64,000 bases of DNA from Crocinitomicaceae bacterium (GCA_024639405.1 JAHEIL010000002.1:1-64000), one strand, 5' to 3'. Positions 17,511 to 27,023 are shown, numbered from the stretch's first letter. The notes: generated by a model not told the origin, from the letters alone. Numbers and translations are program-made.

Positions 17511-18104
17511 TTATTCGTTTTCTGCAACTACCTCTTTTACCTCTGGTAAATGTGTTTTCAATAAATTCTCAATTCCAAATTTCAAGGTAGCAGTTGATGA
17601 AGGACAACCCGCACAAGATCCTTTCATCAATACACTAACAACACCATCTTCAAAACCGCGGTATTCAATTGCACCTCCATCATTTTCAACAGCAGGACGT
17701 ACAAATTGATCCAATAAATCACGAATAGCATCATCAATTTCATGCGCTTCATAAACTTTTTTTGGTGTTTCATCTTCAGAAGCAATCTTTGGAGTTGGCA
17801 TTTGAACCAATACATCTTTTCCTTCAGAAATAAAATTTTTGATAAATTCTCTTAATTCCATTGTTATGAAATCCCACGGAACATTGTCAGTTTTAGTAAC
17901 TGTTACAAAATTAGCAGCAATAAAAACTTTTTGTACAAATGGCAATTGAAATAATTCTTCTGCCAAGGGTGAAAATCCTTTGGCGTCTTTTGCAGAATTA
18001 AACTCTACAGAATCTCCCGTTAAAAGCAAATATTTATTCGCAACAAACTTCATAGTCGTTGGATTTGGGGTCATTTCAGCGTAAATTGTTACTGGTACAT
18101 TCAT
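17511..18104 (-). CDS. NifU-like iron-sulfur scaffold protein (Nfu)
   Basis: The 197-residue protein has an N-terminal Nfu_N domain (about 4-90, starting with VTIYAEMTPNPTTMKF). Its C-terminal NifU domain (about 120-195) has the cluster ligands Cys164 and Cys167 in GSCAGCPSS. Nfu proteins carry a 4Fe-4S cluster between subunits and deliver it to target enzymes. Both domains and the CxxC are intact. It stands alone with its own -7 element. The architecture is that of NFU1-type proteins rather than of nitrogen-fixation NifU, which has an extra N-terminal scaffold. Confidence 0.93.
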   Translation of the reverse strand: MNVPVTIYAEMTPNPTTMKFVANKYLLLTGDSVEFNSAKDAKGFSPLAEELFQLPFVQKVFIAANFVTVTKTDNVPWDFITMELREFIKNFISEGKDVLVQMPTPKIASEDETPKKVYEAHEIDDAIRDLLDQFVRPAVENDGGAIEYRGFEDGVVSVLMKGSCAGCPSSTATLKFGIENLLKTHLPEVKEVVAENE

Positions 18105-18120
18105 AATTTGTTGTTTTTTA

Positions 18121-18128
18121 CAAAATTA
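18121..18128 (-). promoter_or_regulatory. -7 promoter element of nfu
   Basis: The reverse strand reads TAATTTTG, a full TAnnTTTG match, 16 bases before the nfu start codon. No TTG is seen at -33. Confidence 0.5.
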
Positions 18129-18196
18129 CCATAAACTTTTAGCTTGTGCAGAAATTTCAGTGATTAAATATATTTTTTTTAATAGAAAAAAGAACT

Positions 18197-18204
18197 TAAT
18201 TTTG
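18197..18204 (+). promoter_or_regulatory. -7 element giving a leaderless HYC_CC_PP transcript
   Basis: TAATTTTG is followed by TACT and then the ATG at 18209. In this promoter class transcription starts a few bases after the box, so the mRNA would begin at or very near the start codon. No TTG is seen at -33. Confidence 0.45.
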
Positions 18205-18208
18205 TACT

Positions 18209-18664
18209 ATGAAATTGTTGAAAAACAGCTTGATTTTTTGTTTAATAATTGTCACTTTCATTGGGACAATTGGAGTCAATGTGTTTTATCATTCATGTAG
18301 TGAAGACGGCGTTTTTACTGCTTATTTCATCAATACCAATACACATTGTGAAGCAACAGAAACCGTTGAAGCTGTTCCAATTTGTTGTCGAGAAGAAATT
18401 AAAAAAGAAATTTCTTCAAAACAAGCCATTGAAGAAGACTGTTGCAACGATGAGATTTCTTATTTCAAAGCATCACTTGATTATTTTTCTACGTTTGACA
18501 TTAAAATCCCTGCAAAAAACTCACTTTCATTGCTTTCGATTCCTGAATGGAAAAGAGTCTATTCCATCTCAACAATTGGAACATCTCTACACTACGAAGA
18601 CCCTCCACCGCTTTTAAAAACAGGGAGAGAAATCCTACTCAATAAACAAGTTTTTAGATTATAA
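18209..18664 (+). CDS. HYC_CC_PP family protein
   Basis: The 151-residue protein has an N-terminal hydrophobic segment (8-26) and then the features that give the family its name: FYHSC (Cys30), the pairs Cys59-Cys60 and Cys78-Cys79, and YEDPPPLLKTGR (129-140). The cysteine-rich exported part suggests metal binding. Family members are typically encoded beside TonB-dependent receptors. Here the receptor follows 45 bases downstream and an HMA-domain protein follows that, which supports a transition-metal role, copper being the likeliest. The exact function is unknown. Confidence 0.85.
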   Translation: MKLLKNSLIFCLIIVTFIGTIGVNVFYHSCSEDGVFTAYFINTNTHCEATETVEAVPICCREEIKKEISSKQAIEEDCCNDEISYFKASLDYFSTFDIKIPAKNSLSLLSIPEWKRVYSISTIGTSLHYEDPPPLLKTGREILLNKQVFRL

Positions 18665-18709
18665 TTTAATTCATTAGCCAATTAGTTAACGAATTAATTT
18701 ATATAAACA

Positions 18710-20896
18710 ATGAAACAATTATTATTATGTATTGTCTTCATTACTACCTCTTTGGAATTATTTTCTCAAGTTAGAGGTTTTGTATATGGAAACGATACCA
18801 TTCAAAAAAAAGCACTAAAAGGTGCTACTTTATTATTGCTAGAAGAAAAAACTAAAGTCATTACTTCTGAAGATGGAGCATTTGAGTTTATTTTACCCAA
18901 AATTCTCCCGCAAACATTGGTAATCAGCGCAAAAGGCTATTACAGTGATACGGTCATTTTAACTAAGAAAGACCGCTTTAGTGCCTTACAAATTGTTTTA
19001 TACGCTGAGAAATTATTGCCTGAAGTGGTGGTTGCTTTTCGAAAAGCTGATCACGGTATTTCCCGACTTAAAACATTACATGTGGAAGAAATAAACAGCG
19101 GTGAATTAAGAAAAGCTGCCTGTTGTAACTTATCCGAATCTTTTGAAACAAATGCATCTGTTGATGTAACTATCACCGATGCAGTTTCTGGTGCTAAAAA
19201 AATTCAATTACTCGGTTTAGATGGTGTTTATACTCAGATCCAATTGGAAAATATTCCAGTTTTAAGAGGCTTGGAAAGTTCTTTTGGTATTACATCTATT
19301 CCAGGAACTTGGATCTCTTCCATTCAAATCACGAAAGGAACTGGGACTGTTGTGAATGGTTATGAATCAATGGCTGGATTAATTAACCTTGAACTTAAAA
19401 AACCTGATCAAAGTGAACAATTTTTTGCAAATGCCTATCAAAGTGCTTTTGGACGATCCGAATTGAATCTTAATAATTCCATAAAAATTTCCTCAAAATG
19501 GAGTACAACTTGGTTTTTACATGGTTCTACAATGCTTGGGAAAATGGATAGTAATCAAGATAATTATTACGATACTCCCTTGTTTAAGAATATTACAGCA
19601 ATGAATCGTTGGTCATTTCAAGGTTATAAAATGGAAGCTCAAATTGGATTCAATGCCTACCTAGATGAAAAATTAGGTGGCGAAATAAATGCACCAAATC
19701 CATACCAAGTAACTACAAATACGAAGCATTTGGATGTATTTGCAAAAACAGGGTTCTTTTTGAAAAAGCCAACTAATTCAATTGGTGTTGTTTATGCGCT
19801 AAAACGGCACGATATCTCAAGTAAATTCGGAAATAATGCCTTTAATGGAGTTGAAAACAGAGCATATATCAACGCACTATTTGACGGAATTATTGGTTCA
19901 ACCATTCATAAAATAAAAGCTGGTTTTAGTGCTAATTTCATTCAATTACAGCAACAAAGTAATTATTTAGAAGACAATCGAATAGAAATTGTTCCAGGTT
20001 CTTTTTTGGAATACACATATTCAGGAATTCGCTTAACAGCAGTTTTGGGCGCACGTGTTGATGTACACAATTTATATGGCGCACAATTTATTCCAAGATT
20101 GCATGCGAAATATACCTTGAATGAATACATGGATTTAAGATTCACTGCTGGAAAAGGGTGGCGTGTACCCAATTTTATGATCGATAATATTTCATTAATG
20201 GCCAATTCGAAATCGTGGGTTAAAGCATCCGAACTTCGTCCAGAAAAAAGTTGGAATATTGGGACATCTCTCGTTAATAAATTTAATTTATTTCAACGTA
20301 AATCAAATCTAACAATAGATTACTTTTTCACTTATTTTGCCAATCAATTAATTGTAGATCGAGATGTCAACAGTGCTTTTATCGTTTTTAAAAATGAGCA
20401 AAACACTTCTTATTCTTCAAGTTTACAAGTAGAATTTGATATCGAAATTGTACCGAGATTGTCACTACGATTGGCCTATAAAAACTTATTGATTCGAGCA
20501 AGATACAATGGGATTGAGCAACAACAAGTGATGGTGCCTACACACCGATTTTTAACAACGTTGAGTTATGCATCAAGAAATAAACGGTGGGAATTCGCCT
20601 CAAGTCTTTCTGTATATGGAGCAATGAGGTTGCCAAATTTCACCTTGAACAATGTGTTGTACACTAATGAAAAAAGTACTGCATACCCAATTATTAATGC
20701 ACAAGTAACACATATATACAAAAAATGGGAGTTTTATGTAGGAATAGAAAACTTGACTAATTTCAAACAAATCAATCCAATTATTGATCCAGCTAATCCC
20801 TTTGGCTCTGATTTTGATGCCACGCGTATTTGGGGACCAGTAATGGGAATAAATGCATACGGAGGTGTACGATACACCATTAAAACAAAAAAATAA
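18710..20896 (+). CDS. TonB-dependent receptor, probably metal-linked
   Basis: The 728-residue protein has a signal peptide (cleavage near ELFSQ) and a carboxypeptidase-like domain (about 22-105). Its plug domain (about 110-230) includes RKAACCNLSESFETNASVDV, ITDAVSGAKKIQLLGLDG and VNGYESMAGLINLELKKP. A C-terminal barrel ends in YGGVRYTIKTKK. Full plug and barrel indicate an outer-membrane importer energised by TonB-ExbBD. The CC pair in the plug and the flanking HYC_CC_PP and HMA genes point to a metal or metal complex as ligand; that is inference. The HMA gene starts 3 bases after the stop. Confidence 0.9.
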   Translation: MKQLLLCIVFITTSLELFSQVRGFVYGNDTIQKKALKGATLLLLEEKTKVITSEDGAFEFILPKILPQTLVISAKGYYSDTVILTKKDRFSALQIVLYAEKLLPEVVVAFRKADHGISRLKTLHVEEINSGELRKAACCNLSESFETNASVDVTITDAVSGAKKIQLLGLDGVYTQIQLENIPVLRGLESSFGITSIPGTWISSIQITKGTGTVVNGYESMAGLINLELKKPDQSEQFFANAYQSAFGRSELNLNNSIKISSKWSTTWFLHGSTMLGKMDSNQDNYYDTPLFKNITAMNRWSFQGYKMEAQIGFNAYLDEKLGGEINAPNPYQVTTNTKHLDVFAKTGFFLKKPTNSIGVVYALKRHDISSKFGNNAFNGVENRAYINALFDGIIGSTIHKIKAGFSANFIQLQQQSNYLEDNRIEIVPGSFLEYTYSGIRLTAVLGARVDVHNLYGAQFIPRLHAKYTLNEYMDLRFTAGKGWRVPNFMIDNISLMANSKSWVKASELRPEKSWNIGTSLVNKFNLFQRKSNLTIDYFFTYFANQLIVDRDVNSAFIVFKNEQNTSYSSSLQVEFDIEIVPRLSLRLAYKNLLIRARYNGIEQQQVMVPTHRFLTTLSYASRNKRWEFASSLSVYGAMRLPNFTLNNVLYTNEKSTAYPIINAQVTHIYKKWEFYVGIENLTNFKQINPIIDPANPFGSDFDATRIWGPVMGINAYGGVRYTIKTKK

Positions 20897-20899
20897 ACG

Positions 20900-21247
20900 A
20901 TGAAAAAATTACTAATTATTGGCATGATCTGTTGTAGTTCAATTTACATTCATGCTCAGGAAAAAGAAGCTGCTATTCAAACTGTAACGATACAAACATC
21001 TGCACAATGTGGAGATTGTGAAGAACGAATAGAATCTTTATTAAATTACACTAAAGGAGTGAAATTTGCAGAATTAGACAATGACACAAAAATTGTTACA
21101 GTAAAATTTGTGTCCAAAAAAATAACAGTGAAAACAATTTGTGAGAAATTAAACGAGATAGGATATGATGCTAACGAATACAAAGCTCCGAAAGCAAATG
21201 TGTTAAAATTACCGAAATGCTGCCAACCTGGTGGAATGGAAAATTAA
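20900..21247 (+). CDS. Exported heavy-metal-associated (HMA) domain protein
   Basis: The 115-residue protein has a signal peptide (1-20, ending HAQ) and one HMA domain (about 26-95) with the metal-binding pair Cys37 and Cys40 in SAQCGDCEERIESLL. A further Cys-Cys pair (107-108) lies in the tail. HMA domains bind Cu(I) and similar ions. Being exported, it probably acts as a periplasmic metallochaperone for, or buffer behind, the receptor encoded just upstream. Mercury (MerP-like) is an alternative ligand, but no merA or merT is present. Confidence 0.88.
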   Translation: MKKLLIIGMICCSSIYIHAQEKEAAIQTVTIQTSAQCGDCEERIESLLNYTKGVKFAELDNDTKIVTVKFVSKKITVKTICEKLNEIGYDANEYKAPKANVLKLPKCCQPGGMEN

Positions 21248-21283
21248 TTTTAAAGAATATTGAAATAATTAGAAATACATCAA

Positions 21284-21314
21284 TTGATTAGCCAATATTT
21301 TTTTAGTAAATTCG
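21284..21314 (+). promoter_or_regulatory. metK promoter with TAAATTCG -7 variant
   Basis: TTG (21284-21286) and TAAATTCG (21307-21314) are 20 bases apart, and the ATG is 24 bases further on. The -7 element has TTCG in place of TTTG. The same octamer precedes serS, thyA and the Wzz-like gene. Confidence 0.5.
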
Positions 21315-21338
21315 CACTACAAATTTAAAAAACAGATA

Positions 21339-22619
21339 ATGTCATATTTATTTACATCAGAGTCAGTTTCAGAAGGACATCCTGACAAAGTTTCTGACCA
21401 AATTTCAGATGCGTTAATTGATAATTTCATGGCCTTTGATCCTGAATCAAAAGTTGCTTGTGAAACATTGGTTACAACAGGATTGGTTGTTTTAGCTGGA
21501 GAAATCAAGACAACTACTTATTTAGATGTTCAGTCAATTGCGCGTGAAACGATTAAAAAAATCGGATATACGAAGTCTGAATACATGTTTGATGCTAATT
21601 CTTGTGGAATTATTTCTGCTTTGCATGATCAATCTGACGATATCAATCAAGGTGTTGACAGAGCTGCTGCAAACAATGACTTTGAATCGAAAGCAAATGC
21701 ACAAGGAGCAGGAGATCAAGGTATGATGTTTGGTTATGCTACAATTGAAACAGAGAATTACATGCCTTTAGCATTGGATCTTGCTCATAAAATCTTACAA
21801 GAACTTTCTTACATTCGAAACAATGAACCTGATTTGATTCCATATTTGCGTCCTGATGCTAAATCGCAAGTAACAATTGAATATTCAGATGATAATATCC
21901 CTCAACGTATAGACACAATAGTTGTATCTACACAACATGATGATTTCTCAACTGAAACAGAAATGTTAGCTAAAATCAAATCGGATATTGTCTCAATCGT
22001 TATTCCACGTGTTAAAGCAAAATTAAAACCAGCTTTACAAGCGTTATTTAACGATCAAATTACTTACCACATAAATCCAACTGGTAAATTTGTTATCGGT
22101 GGACCTCACGGAGATACTGGATTAACAGGTCGTAAAATCATCGTAGATACTTATGGTGGTAAAGGAGCACATGGTGGTGGAGCATTCTCAGGAAAAGATC
22201 CATCAAAAGTTGACCGTTCTGCGGCATATGCAACGCGTCACATCGCTAAAAATTTAGTTGCAGCAGGTTTATGTGACGAAGTATTGGTTCAAGTTTCTTA
22301 TGCGATTGGTGTTGCTAAACCATGTGGTTTATTTGTAAATACATACGGAACAGCTAAAGTTGATATGACAGATGGTGAAATTGCACGTAAAGTAGAAGCA
22401 ATCTTTGATATGCGTCCTTATGCAATTGAACAACGATTGAAATTACGTAATCCAATCTATTCAGAAACTGCAGCATATGGTCACATGGGTCGTAAAAATG
22501 AAACAGTAAAAAAATCATTTAAAGCACCAGATGGAACCGTAAAAGTAGTAGAAGTTGAATTGTTTACTTGGGAAAAATTAGACTATGTTGATCACGTTAA
22601 AAGTGCATTTAACATCTAA
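21339..22619 (+). CDS. metK: S-adenosylmethionine synthetase
   Basis: MetK joins methionine and ATP to give SAM, phosphate and diphosphate in the cytoplasm. The 426-residue protein opens with [20 protein letters not shown], where the His binds ATP. It contains [12 protein letters not shown] and the glycine-rich loop [19 protein letters not shown]. The chain is a little longer than E. coli MetK (384), as is common in Bacteroidota. It is a single-gene unit with its own promoter and a strong terminator. I see no SAM riboswitch in the 91-base upstream gap. Confidence 0.98.
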   Translation: MSYLFTSESVSEGHPDKVSDQISDALIDNFMAFDPESKVACETLVTTGLVVLAGEIKTTTYLDVQSIARETIKKIGYTKSEYMFDANSCGIISALHDQSDDINQGVDRAAANNDFESKANAQGAGDQGMMFGYATIETENYMPLALDLAHKILQELSYIRNNEPDLIPYLRPDAKSQVTIEYSDDNIPQRIDTIVVSTQHDDFSTETEMLAKIKSDIVSIVIPRVKAKLKPALQALFNDQITYHINPTGKFVIGGPHGDTGLTGRKIIVDTYGGKGAHGGGAFSGKDPSKVDRSAAYATRHIAKNLVAAGLCDEVLVQVSYAIGVAKPCGLFVNTYGTAKVDMTDGEIARKVEAIFDMRPYAIEQRLKLRNPIYSETAAYGHMGRKNETVKKSFKAPDGTVKVVEVELFTWEKLDYVDHVKSAFNI

Positions 22620-22635
22620 TCTCAAATAATTAAAT

Positions 22636-22667
22636 AAAAAAGGCGCTTATTAAGCGCCTTTTTTTAT
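22636..22667. terminator. Bidirectional terminator between metK and msrA
   Basis: AAGGCGCTTA pairs with TAAGCGCCTT (22640-22660) and is flanked by an A-run and a T-run, so it can stop transcripts from both sides. Confidence 0.87.
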
Positions 22668-22679
22668 GCAAGCTAGTTT

Positions 22680-23300
22680 TCATTCTATTTTCAATAAATG
22701 AGGAAGTTTCTTCTTAAACTTTTCTAATCGCTTTTTAGATACTAGCTGAATATATCGGTTGTTTGGATTGTTTTTTTCGTAATCTTGGTGGTAGATTTCT
22801 GCCGGATAAAACACTGAAAAAGGGGTCAATTCAGTTGTTATTTTTGAATGAACTTTTTGTTGAATTAAGCGAGTAATATAACGTTCAGCTTGTTGCTTTT
22901 CTTTCAAATTTTGATAAAAAATAATCGAACGGTATTGTGGACCAAAATCTGGACCTTGTTGATTTAATGTAGAAGGATCGTGCGAACCAAAAAATGCAAC
23001 CAACAACGTGTCATAGTTAATAATTGTAGAATCATAGGTGATTTTAATCGTTTCTGCATGCATCGAGTTTCCACTACAAATTAATTCATATGTTGGGTTT
23101 TTCTCAGTTCCTCCTGCATAACCAGAAGTCACATCCTCTACTCCATTAATTGATTCAAAAACAGCTTCTACGCACCAAAAACAACCTGCCGCAAAGTAAG
23201 CCGTTTTGAATTTTGGAGAAGTAGGTATCGTTTGAACGTTTGGTTGCGCACAACTTGATAAAGAAAAAAAAAGTAATACTAAGATGGTTATCTGTCTCAT
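22680..23300 (-). CDS. msrA: Peptide methionine-(S)-sulfoxide reductase, lipoprotein
   Basis: MsrA repairs oxidised methionine in proteins. The ATG at 23300 gives 206 residues with a lipoprotein signal MRQITILVLLFFSLSSC and lipobox Cys17; an ATG five codons upstream is less suited. The catalytic motif GCFWCVEAVF holds Cys40. Further family blocks are GVEDVTSGYAGGTEKNPTYE, SHDPSTLNQQGPDFGPQYRS and YHQDYEKNNPNN. The lipobox suggests a periplasm-facing enzyme, unlike cytoplasmic E. coli MsrA. It is the last of a same-strand run after serS and the TPR gene, ending at the shared terminator. Confidence 0.96.
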   Translation of the reverse strand: MRQITILVLLFFSLSSCAQPNVQTIPTSPKFKTAYFAAGCFWCVEAVFESINGVEDVTSGYAGGTEKNPTYELICSGNSMHAETIKITYDSTIINYDTLLVAFFGSHDPSTLNQQGPDFGPQYRSIIFYQNLKEKQQAERYITRLIQQKVHSKITTELTPFSVFYPAEIYHQDYEKNNPNNRYIQLVSKKRLEKFKKKLPHLLKIE

Positions 23301-23341
23301 GCATGAATAACGCATGAACTCAAAAATTGTTTTGATGTAAG

Positions 23342-25168
23342 CTATTCCGTTACATTGATTTGGTCACCTCTTATTAAACGCAAGCGTTTTCTAGCTTCTT
23401 CAGCAAAAAGACTTCCTTTGTAATCAAATAACAAGGTTTTGTAAATTTCAGTGGCTTTTGGCAAGTCTTTAAGTTGTAATTCTGTAATTTCAGCTAATTG
23501 AAACAATGCATCATCTGCTAAAATATCGTCTTTGTGGTACTTTAACAATGTCGTTAATAAATCAATTGCTTCGTTCCATTTCCCCTGTTGTTGCATCGCT
23601 TGAGCTTTTTTGAAATAGATTTCATCACTCAAACTATGATATGGAAATGCATTGATGATGCTGTCAAATAACACAAACGCAGCTTCATAATTATGCTGTT
23701 CTATGAATAAATCAGCTTTTGCAAACCAAGACATTGCTTGATAATTACTGTCTATTCCGTAATTATCAGTAATCATTATTGACAATTGCATTGCGTCGTT
23801 TGCAATCAATTTTGAAGTAGATTCTTTCAAAATATTTAATTGTTCTTGTGCATAATCAAATTCTGCATCGTAATAGAAAATGCGTGCATTTTTATATTTT
23901 GCTTCTTGCCCAATTGGTTCAAATTTTAAATCATTCTGGATTTGCATGTATAACAATGAAGCTTCCCAAATATCTCCATGTAATACATGAATATCGCCCA
24001 ATAATAACTTGGCTTCAGCACGCTGCATATCTGTTAAACCTGGAGTTTTTAAAACAGCAGTAAGATTCAAGATTGCTGAATCTGCTTGATTGGCATAAAA
24101 TGCTTGAATATGAGAAAGCTCCATAATCAAAGGTAAAGAAGTTGGTCTCTTTCCAACCCTTTGCAATACCGTTTTATAGTCAGCAATTGTTGCAGTTATT
24201 TCTTCTTTTGAGTAATTTCTATTGGTTGTGACCTCTAAAAAACGGGTGTTTAAAAGGGCGTTTTCAGCTTTTAAATAATAAGGACTACTTTGACCAATTC
24301 CAATTACATAACGAAAGGCTTTTCTTGCACTTTCATAGGCTGCATTTTCAATACAAATTGTGCCTAATTCAAAAACTCTTCTACCCTGCTCCTCCAATCT
24401 TTTATCTAAGGCTTGTAATTGCAATAAAGCACCATCAAAATTTTTACGTTGTATAAACAACCAAACCAACATGTTGACATACACTTGTTCTGATGGATTT
24501 TTTTGAATACGAGACAATAAACTACTTTTCAAATAATCAAATTCTTTTAAATCTGGTTGTGAAAAATCGTATTGTCGAATCAATAAATTTTGGATTGATT
24601 CTGCATAACTCGATTGAAAATCTAGCAATCCAATGTATTCATCTAACATTTTTTCAGTTTGACCTATTGCCCCATAATATTCAGCAAATTGAAAATGTAA
24701 AGGATAAGAATTTTTCAAAAGTTTACGGCCAGAATCAATGACTTTATAAGCTAGTTCATTTTTATTTTGACTTCGAAATGCTGTGAATAAATTAATAATG
24801 TAACCGGGGTCAGCAGTTAAATCATCAATTAATTCTTCGTATAATTTTTTGGCTTTTTCTTCTTGGCTAGATTCTTCGTATAATTTACCTAGTTGTACTT
24901 TATAATCTAAATCTATGCGGTTAATATTGATCTGTTTTTTTAGAATTTTTTCTGCCTGCTTGAAATCTTTTAATTGCAACAAACATTCATAATAACGATT
25001 AAAATTAAACTTTGAAGGATCTGTAGCTACAATTTTTTCATAGTACATACTTGCCTTTTCAAAATCGCCACTAGCAAAATAATGTTGCGCTAACTGTTGA
25101 TCCGTTTCTTTTTGAGCAAACGAAAAAAAAGTAATTACTAAACAAGTAAAAAGCGTAGCAATTTTCAT
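23342..25168 (-). CDS. Exported TPR-repeat protein (608 aa)
   Basis: A signal peptide (MKIATLFTCLVITFFSFAQ) is followed by tetratricopeptide repeats along most of the chain, for example ALYFASGDFEKA-like and YYECLLQLKDFKQAEKIL units near the start and NEAIDLLTTLLKYHKDDILA near the end. TPR solenoids bind partner proteins. This one is likely periplasmic. Its start codon follows the upstream lipoprotein stop by one base, so the two genes are almost certainly co-translated and may form a complex. The specific role is unknown; links to gliding or secretion apparatus seen for other Bacteroidota TPR proteins are not supported here. Confidence 0.8.
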   Translation of the reverse strand: MKIATLFTCLVITFFSFAQKETDQQLAQHYFASGDFEKASMYYEKIVATDPSKFNFNRYYECLLQLKDFKQAEKILKKQININRIDLDYKVQLGKLYEESSQEEKAKKLYEELIDDLTADPGYIINLFTAFRSQNKNELAYKVIDSGRKLLKNSYPLHFQFAEYYGAIGQTEKMLDEYIGLLDFQSSYAESIQNLLIRQYDFSQPDLKEFDYLKSSLLSRIQKNPSEQVYVNMLVWLFIQRKNFDGALLQLQALDKRLEEQGRRVFELGTICIENAAYESARKAFRYVIGIGQSSPYYLKAENALLNTRFLEVTTNRNYSKEEITATIADYKTVLQRVGKRPTSLPLIMELSHIQAFYANQADSAILNLTAVLKTPGLTDMQRAEAKLLLGDIHVLHGDIWEASLLYMQIQNDLKFEPIGQEAKYKNARIFYYDAEFDYAQEQLNILKESTSKLIANDAMQLSIMITDNYGIDSNYQAMSWFAKADLFIEQHNYEAAFVLFDSIINAFPYHSLSDEIYFKKAQAMQQQGKWNEAIDLLTTLLKYHKDDILADDALFQLAEITELQLKDLPKATEIYKTLLFDYKGSLFAEEARKRLRLIRGDQINVTE

Positions 25169-25169
25169 G

Positions 25170-25715
25170 TTATTTTTTATCCTTAATAAGCGCTAAAGAA
25201 AATGCCAATAATTCAGGGTGGAGTTGCTTATATACTGCTAAAGTTTTATCTTTTTCTTTGAGATAATCAGTCAGTATAATCGAAAGTTGTTCTACTTTAT
25301 TCTTTTCAAATTGTATGAATTCGTTGTATTTATCGCGCTCTCCACTTCCAGAATTGATGTCGCTCTTCAATAGATTTAAAGTTTTTAATTCTTCAGCAGA
25401 ACCTGTTTTTAAAGTGTTATATGTTCTTGATAAAGGACCGAATTTTCGACGCATCACTTTATATGCATCCATTTTTTTTCCTAACGCTAAATTTAAGGTG
25501 TCAGAGTGAAAATTTTGTTTAATGCGCAATTCAACATCTTGTGTTGCAGTCTTGCGATAAACAATTGAATCAATCTCACTTTTCAAAACAATTTTTTGAA
25601 TACTATCAACCGTCTTAGAAAGTTGGTCAATTGTTTTAAGTTGATCTTGTTTTTTCAAGTCTGAACACGAAACGAATAAAAGAACACTTAAACTAAAAAA
25701 TAAAAACTGTTTCAT
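25170..25715 (-). CDS. Coiled-coil lipoprotein of unknown function (181 aa)
   Basis: The ATG at 25715 starts a lipoprotein signal (MKQFLFFSLSVLLFVSCSD, lipobox Cys17). A longer frame from 25784 would overlap the end of serS and lose the signal. The mature chain is highly charged and helical, with heptad-like spacing over much of its length (KKQDQLKTIDQLSKTVDS and later ERDKYNEFIQFEKNKVEQL), so a coiled coil is likely. It lies 10 bases after serS and touches the TPR gene. Probably a structural partner of that TPR protein; function unknown. Confidence 0.75.
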   Translation of the reverse strand: MKQFLFFSLSVLLFVSCSDLKKQDQLKTIDQLSKTVDSIQKIVLKSEIDSIVYRKTATQDVELRIKQNFHSDTLNLALGKKMDAYKVMRRKFGPLSRTYNTLKTGSAEELKTLNLLKSDINSGSGERDKYNEFIQFEKNKVEQLSIILTDYLKEKDKTLAVYKQLHPELLAFSLALIKDKK

Positions 25716-25725
25716 ATTAAACCAA

Positions 25726-26997
25726 TTAATCGATTGTTGTAAATCCAGTAAACTTATGCAATGCTGTTGGAATAGCAATTCCATTTGCCGTTTGATGATT
25801 TTCTAACAATGCTGCAACAATCCTTGGTAATGCAAGTGCAGAACCATTTAAAGTGTGACACAATTGGTTCTTTTTATCCGCTCCTTTGAAACGTAATTTC
25901 AAGCGATTTGCCTGAAACGTATCAAAACGAGAAACAGAGCTTACTTCTAACCATTTATCTTGTGCAGCAGAATAGACTTCAAAATCATAAGTCAATGCTG
26001 AGGCAAAACCTGTATCACCTCCACACAATCTCAAAATTCGATATTGTAACCCTAATTTTTCCAATAAATTTTTAACATGTTCAATCATGTCTTCTAATGC
26101 TTTAGCAGAATTATTTGGGTGTTCAATGCGCACAATTTCAACTTTATCAAATTGGTGTAAGCGGTTCAATCCTCTTACATCTTTACCATATGAACCTGCT
26201 TCTCTTCTAAAACATGGCGTGTAACCAGTTAATTTAATAGAGAAATCCTCAGAAGGTAAAATCACATCTCTGTAAATATTCGTCAATGGAACTTCGGCAG
26301 TAGGAATTAAATAAAAATCATCTTCAGCTACATAATACATTTGACCTTCTTTGTCTGGTAATTGCCCCGTGCCATAACCACTTGCTTCATTAACAACCAA
26401 CGGCGGAATAAATTCCTCGTAACCAGCTTTATCAGCTTCTTCTAGGAAAAAAGATATCAATGCACGTTGTAATTTCGCTCCTTTTCCTCTGTAAAATGGG
26501 AAACCAGCTCCTGTAACTTTAACACCTAATTCAAAATCAATTAATTCATATTTTTTTGCTAAATCCCAATGAGGTAATGGTTCACAATCAAACGTTGGAA
26601 CAGAACCAAACTCAAAAACAGTTTCATTGTCCAATTCGTTTTTACCCGCTTTTACGAGTTCATTTGGAACATTTGGCAAGGTATAAAGCAATTCCGTAAT
26701 TTCTTTTTCAAAAGCTTCAACTTTTGTTTTTAATTCAACTTCACGTGTTTTCAAAGAAGCGGTTTGTTCTTTAGCCTCGTTTGCTTCTGCTTGCTTTCCT
26801 TGTTTGAATAAATCACCGATTATTTTTGCTAAACCATTTAATTCAGCAGCAATCGATTCTAATTCAGTTTTTGTAGCGCGCCAATTGGCATCAGCAACCA
26901 GAATTGCATCTAATGTTGATGCGGCATCAATATTTCTTTTTTTAAGCCCTTCAATGATGGCTTCTTTTTCAGTTCGAATGCGGGTAATTTCAAGCAT
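25726..26997 (-). CDS. serS: Seryl-tRNA synthetase
   Basis: SerRS charges tRNA-Ser and tRNA-Sec-type substrates. The 423-residue length is normal. The N-terminal 110 residues form the long tRNA-binding helical hairpin (ELESIAAELNGLAKIIGDLF region). The class II core shows motif 2 as FRREAGSYGKDVRGLNRLHQ and motif 3 near the end (LNGSALALPRIVAALLENHQ). A TAAATTCG element lies 18 bases upstream of the start on the minus strand. Two non-tRNA genes follow closely downstream and may share its transcript. Confidence 0.98.
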   Translation of the reverse strand: MLEITRIRTEKEAIIEGLKKRNIDAASTLDAILVADANWRATKTELESIAAELNGLAKIIGDLFKQGKQAEANEAKEQTASLKTREVELKTKVEAFEKEITELLYTLPNVPNELVKAGKNELDNETVFEFGSVPTFDCEPLPHWDLAKKYELIDFELGVKVTGAGFPFYRGKGAKLQRALISFFLEEADKAGYEEFIPPLVVNEASGYGTGQLPDKEGQMYYVAEDDFYLIPTAEVPLTNIYRDVILPSEDFSIKLTGYTPCFRREAGSYGKDVRGLNRLHQFDKVEIVRIEHPNNSAKALEDMIEHVKNLLEKLGLQYRILRLCGGDTGFASALTYDFEVYSAAQDKWLEVSSVSRFDTFQANRLKLRFKGADKKNQLCHTLNGSALALPRIVAALLENHQTANGIAIPTALHKFTGFTTID

Positions 26998-27015
26998 TGT
27001 TTATCTTTTAAAGTA

Positions 27016-27023
27016 CGAATTTA
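27016..27023 (-). promoter_or_regulatory. TAAATTCG element upstream of serS
   Basis: The reverse strand reads TAAATTCG followed by TAC, and ends 18 bases before the serS ATG. That is the spacing expected of a -7 element. No -33 TTG is seen. Confidence 0.4.

Noticed and set aside
21248-21338. Possible SAM riboswitch before metK
   Set aside because: The 91-base gap shows no SAM riboswitch-like stems; it is accounted for by a promoter and a short leader.
25716-25784. Longer N-terminus for the coiled-coil lipoprotein
   Set aside because: It would overlap the end of serS and hide the lipobox signal starting at 25715.
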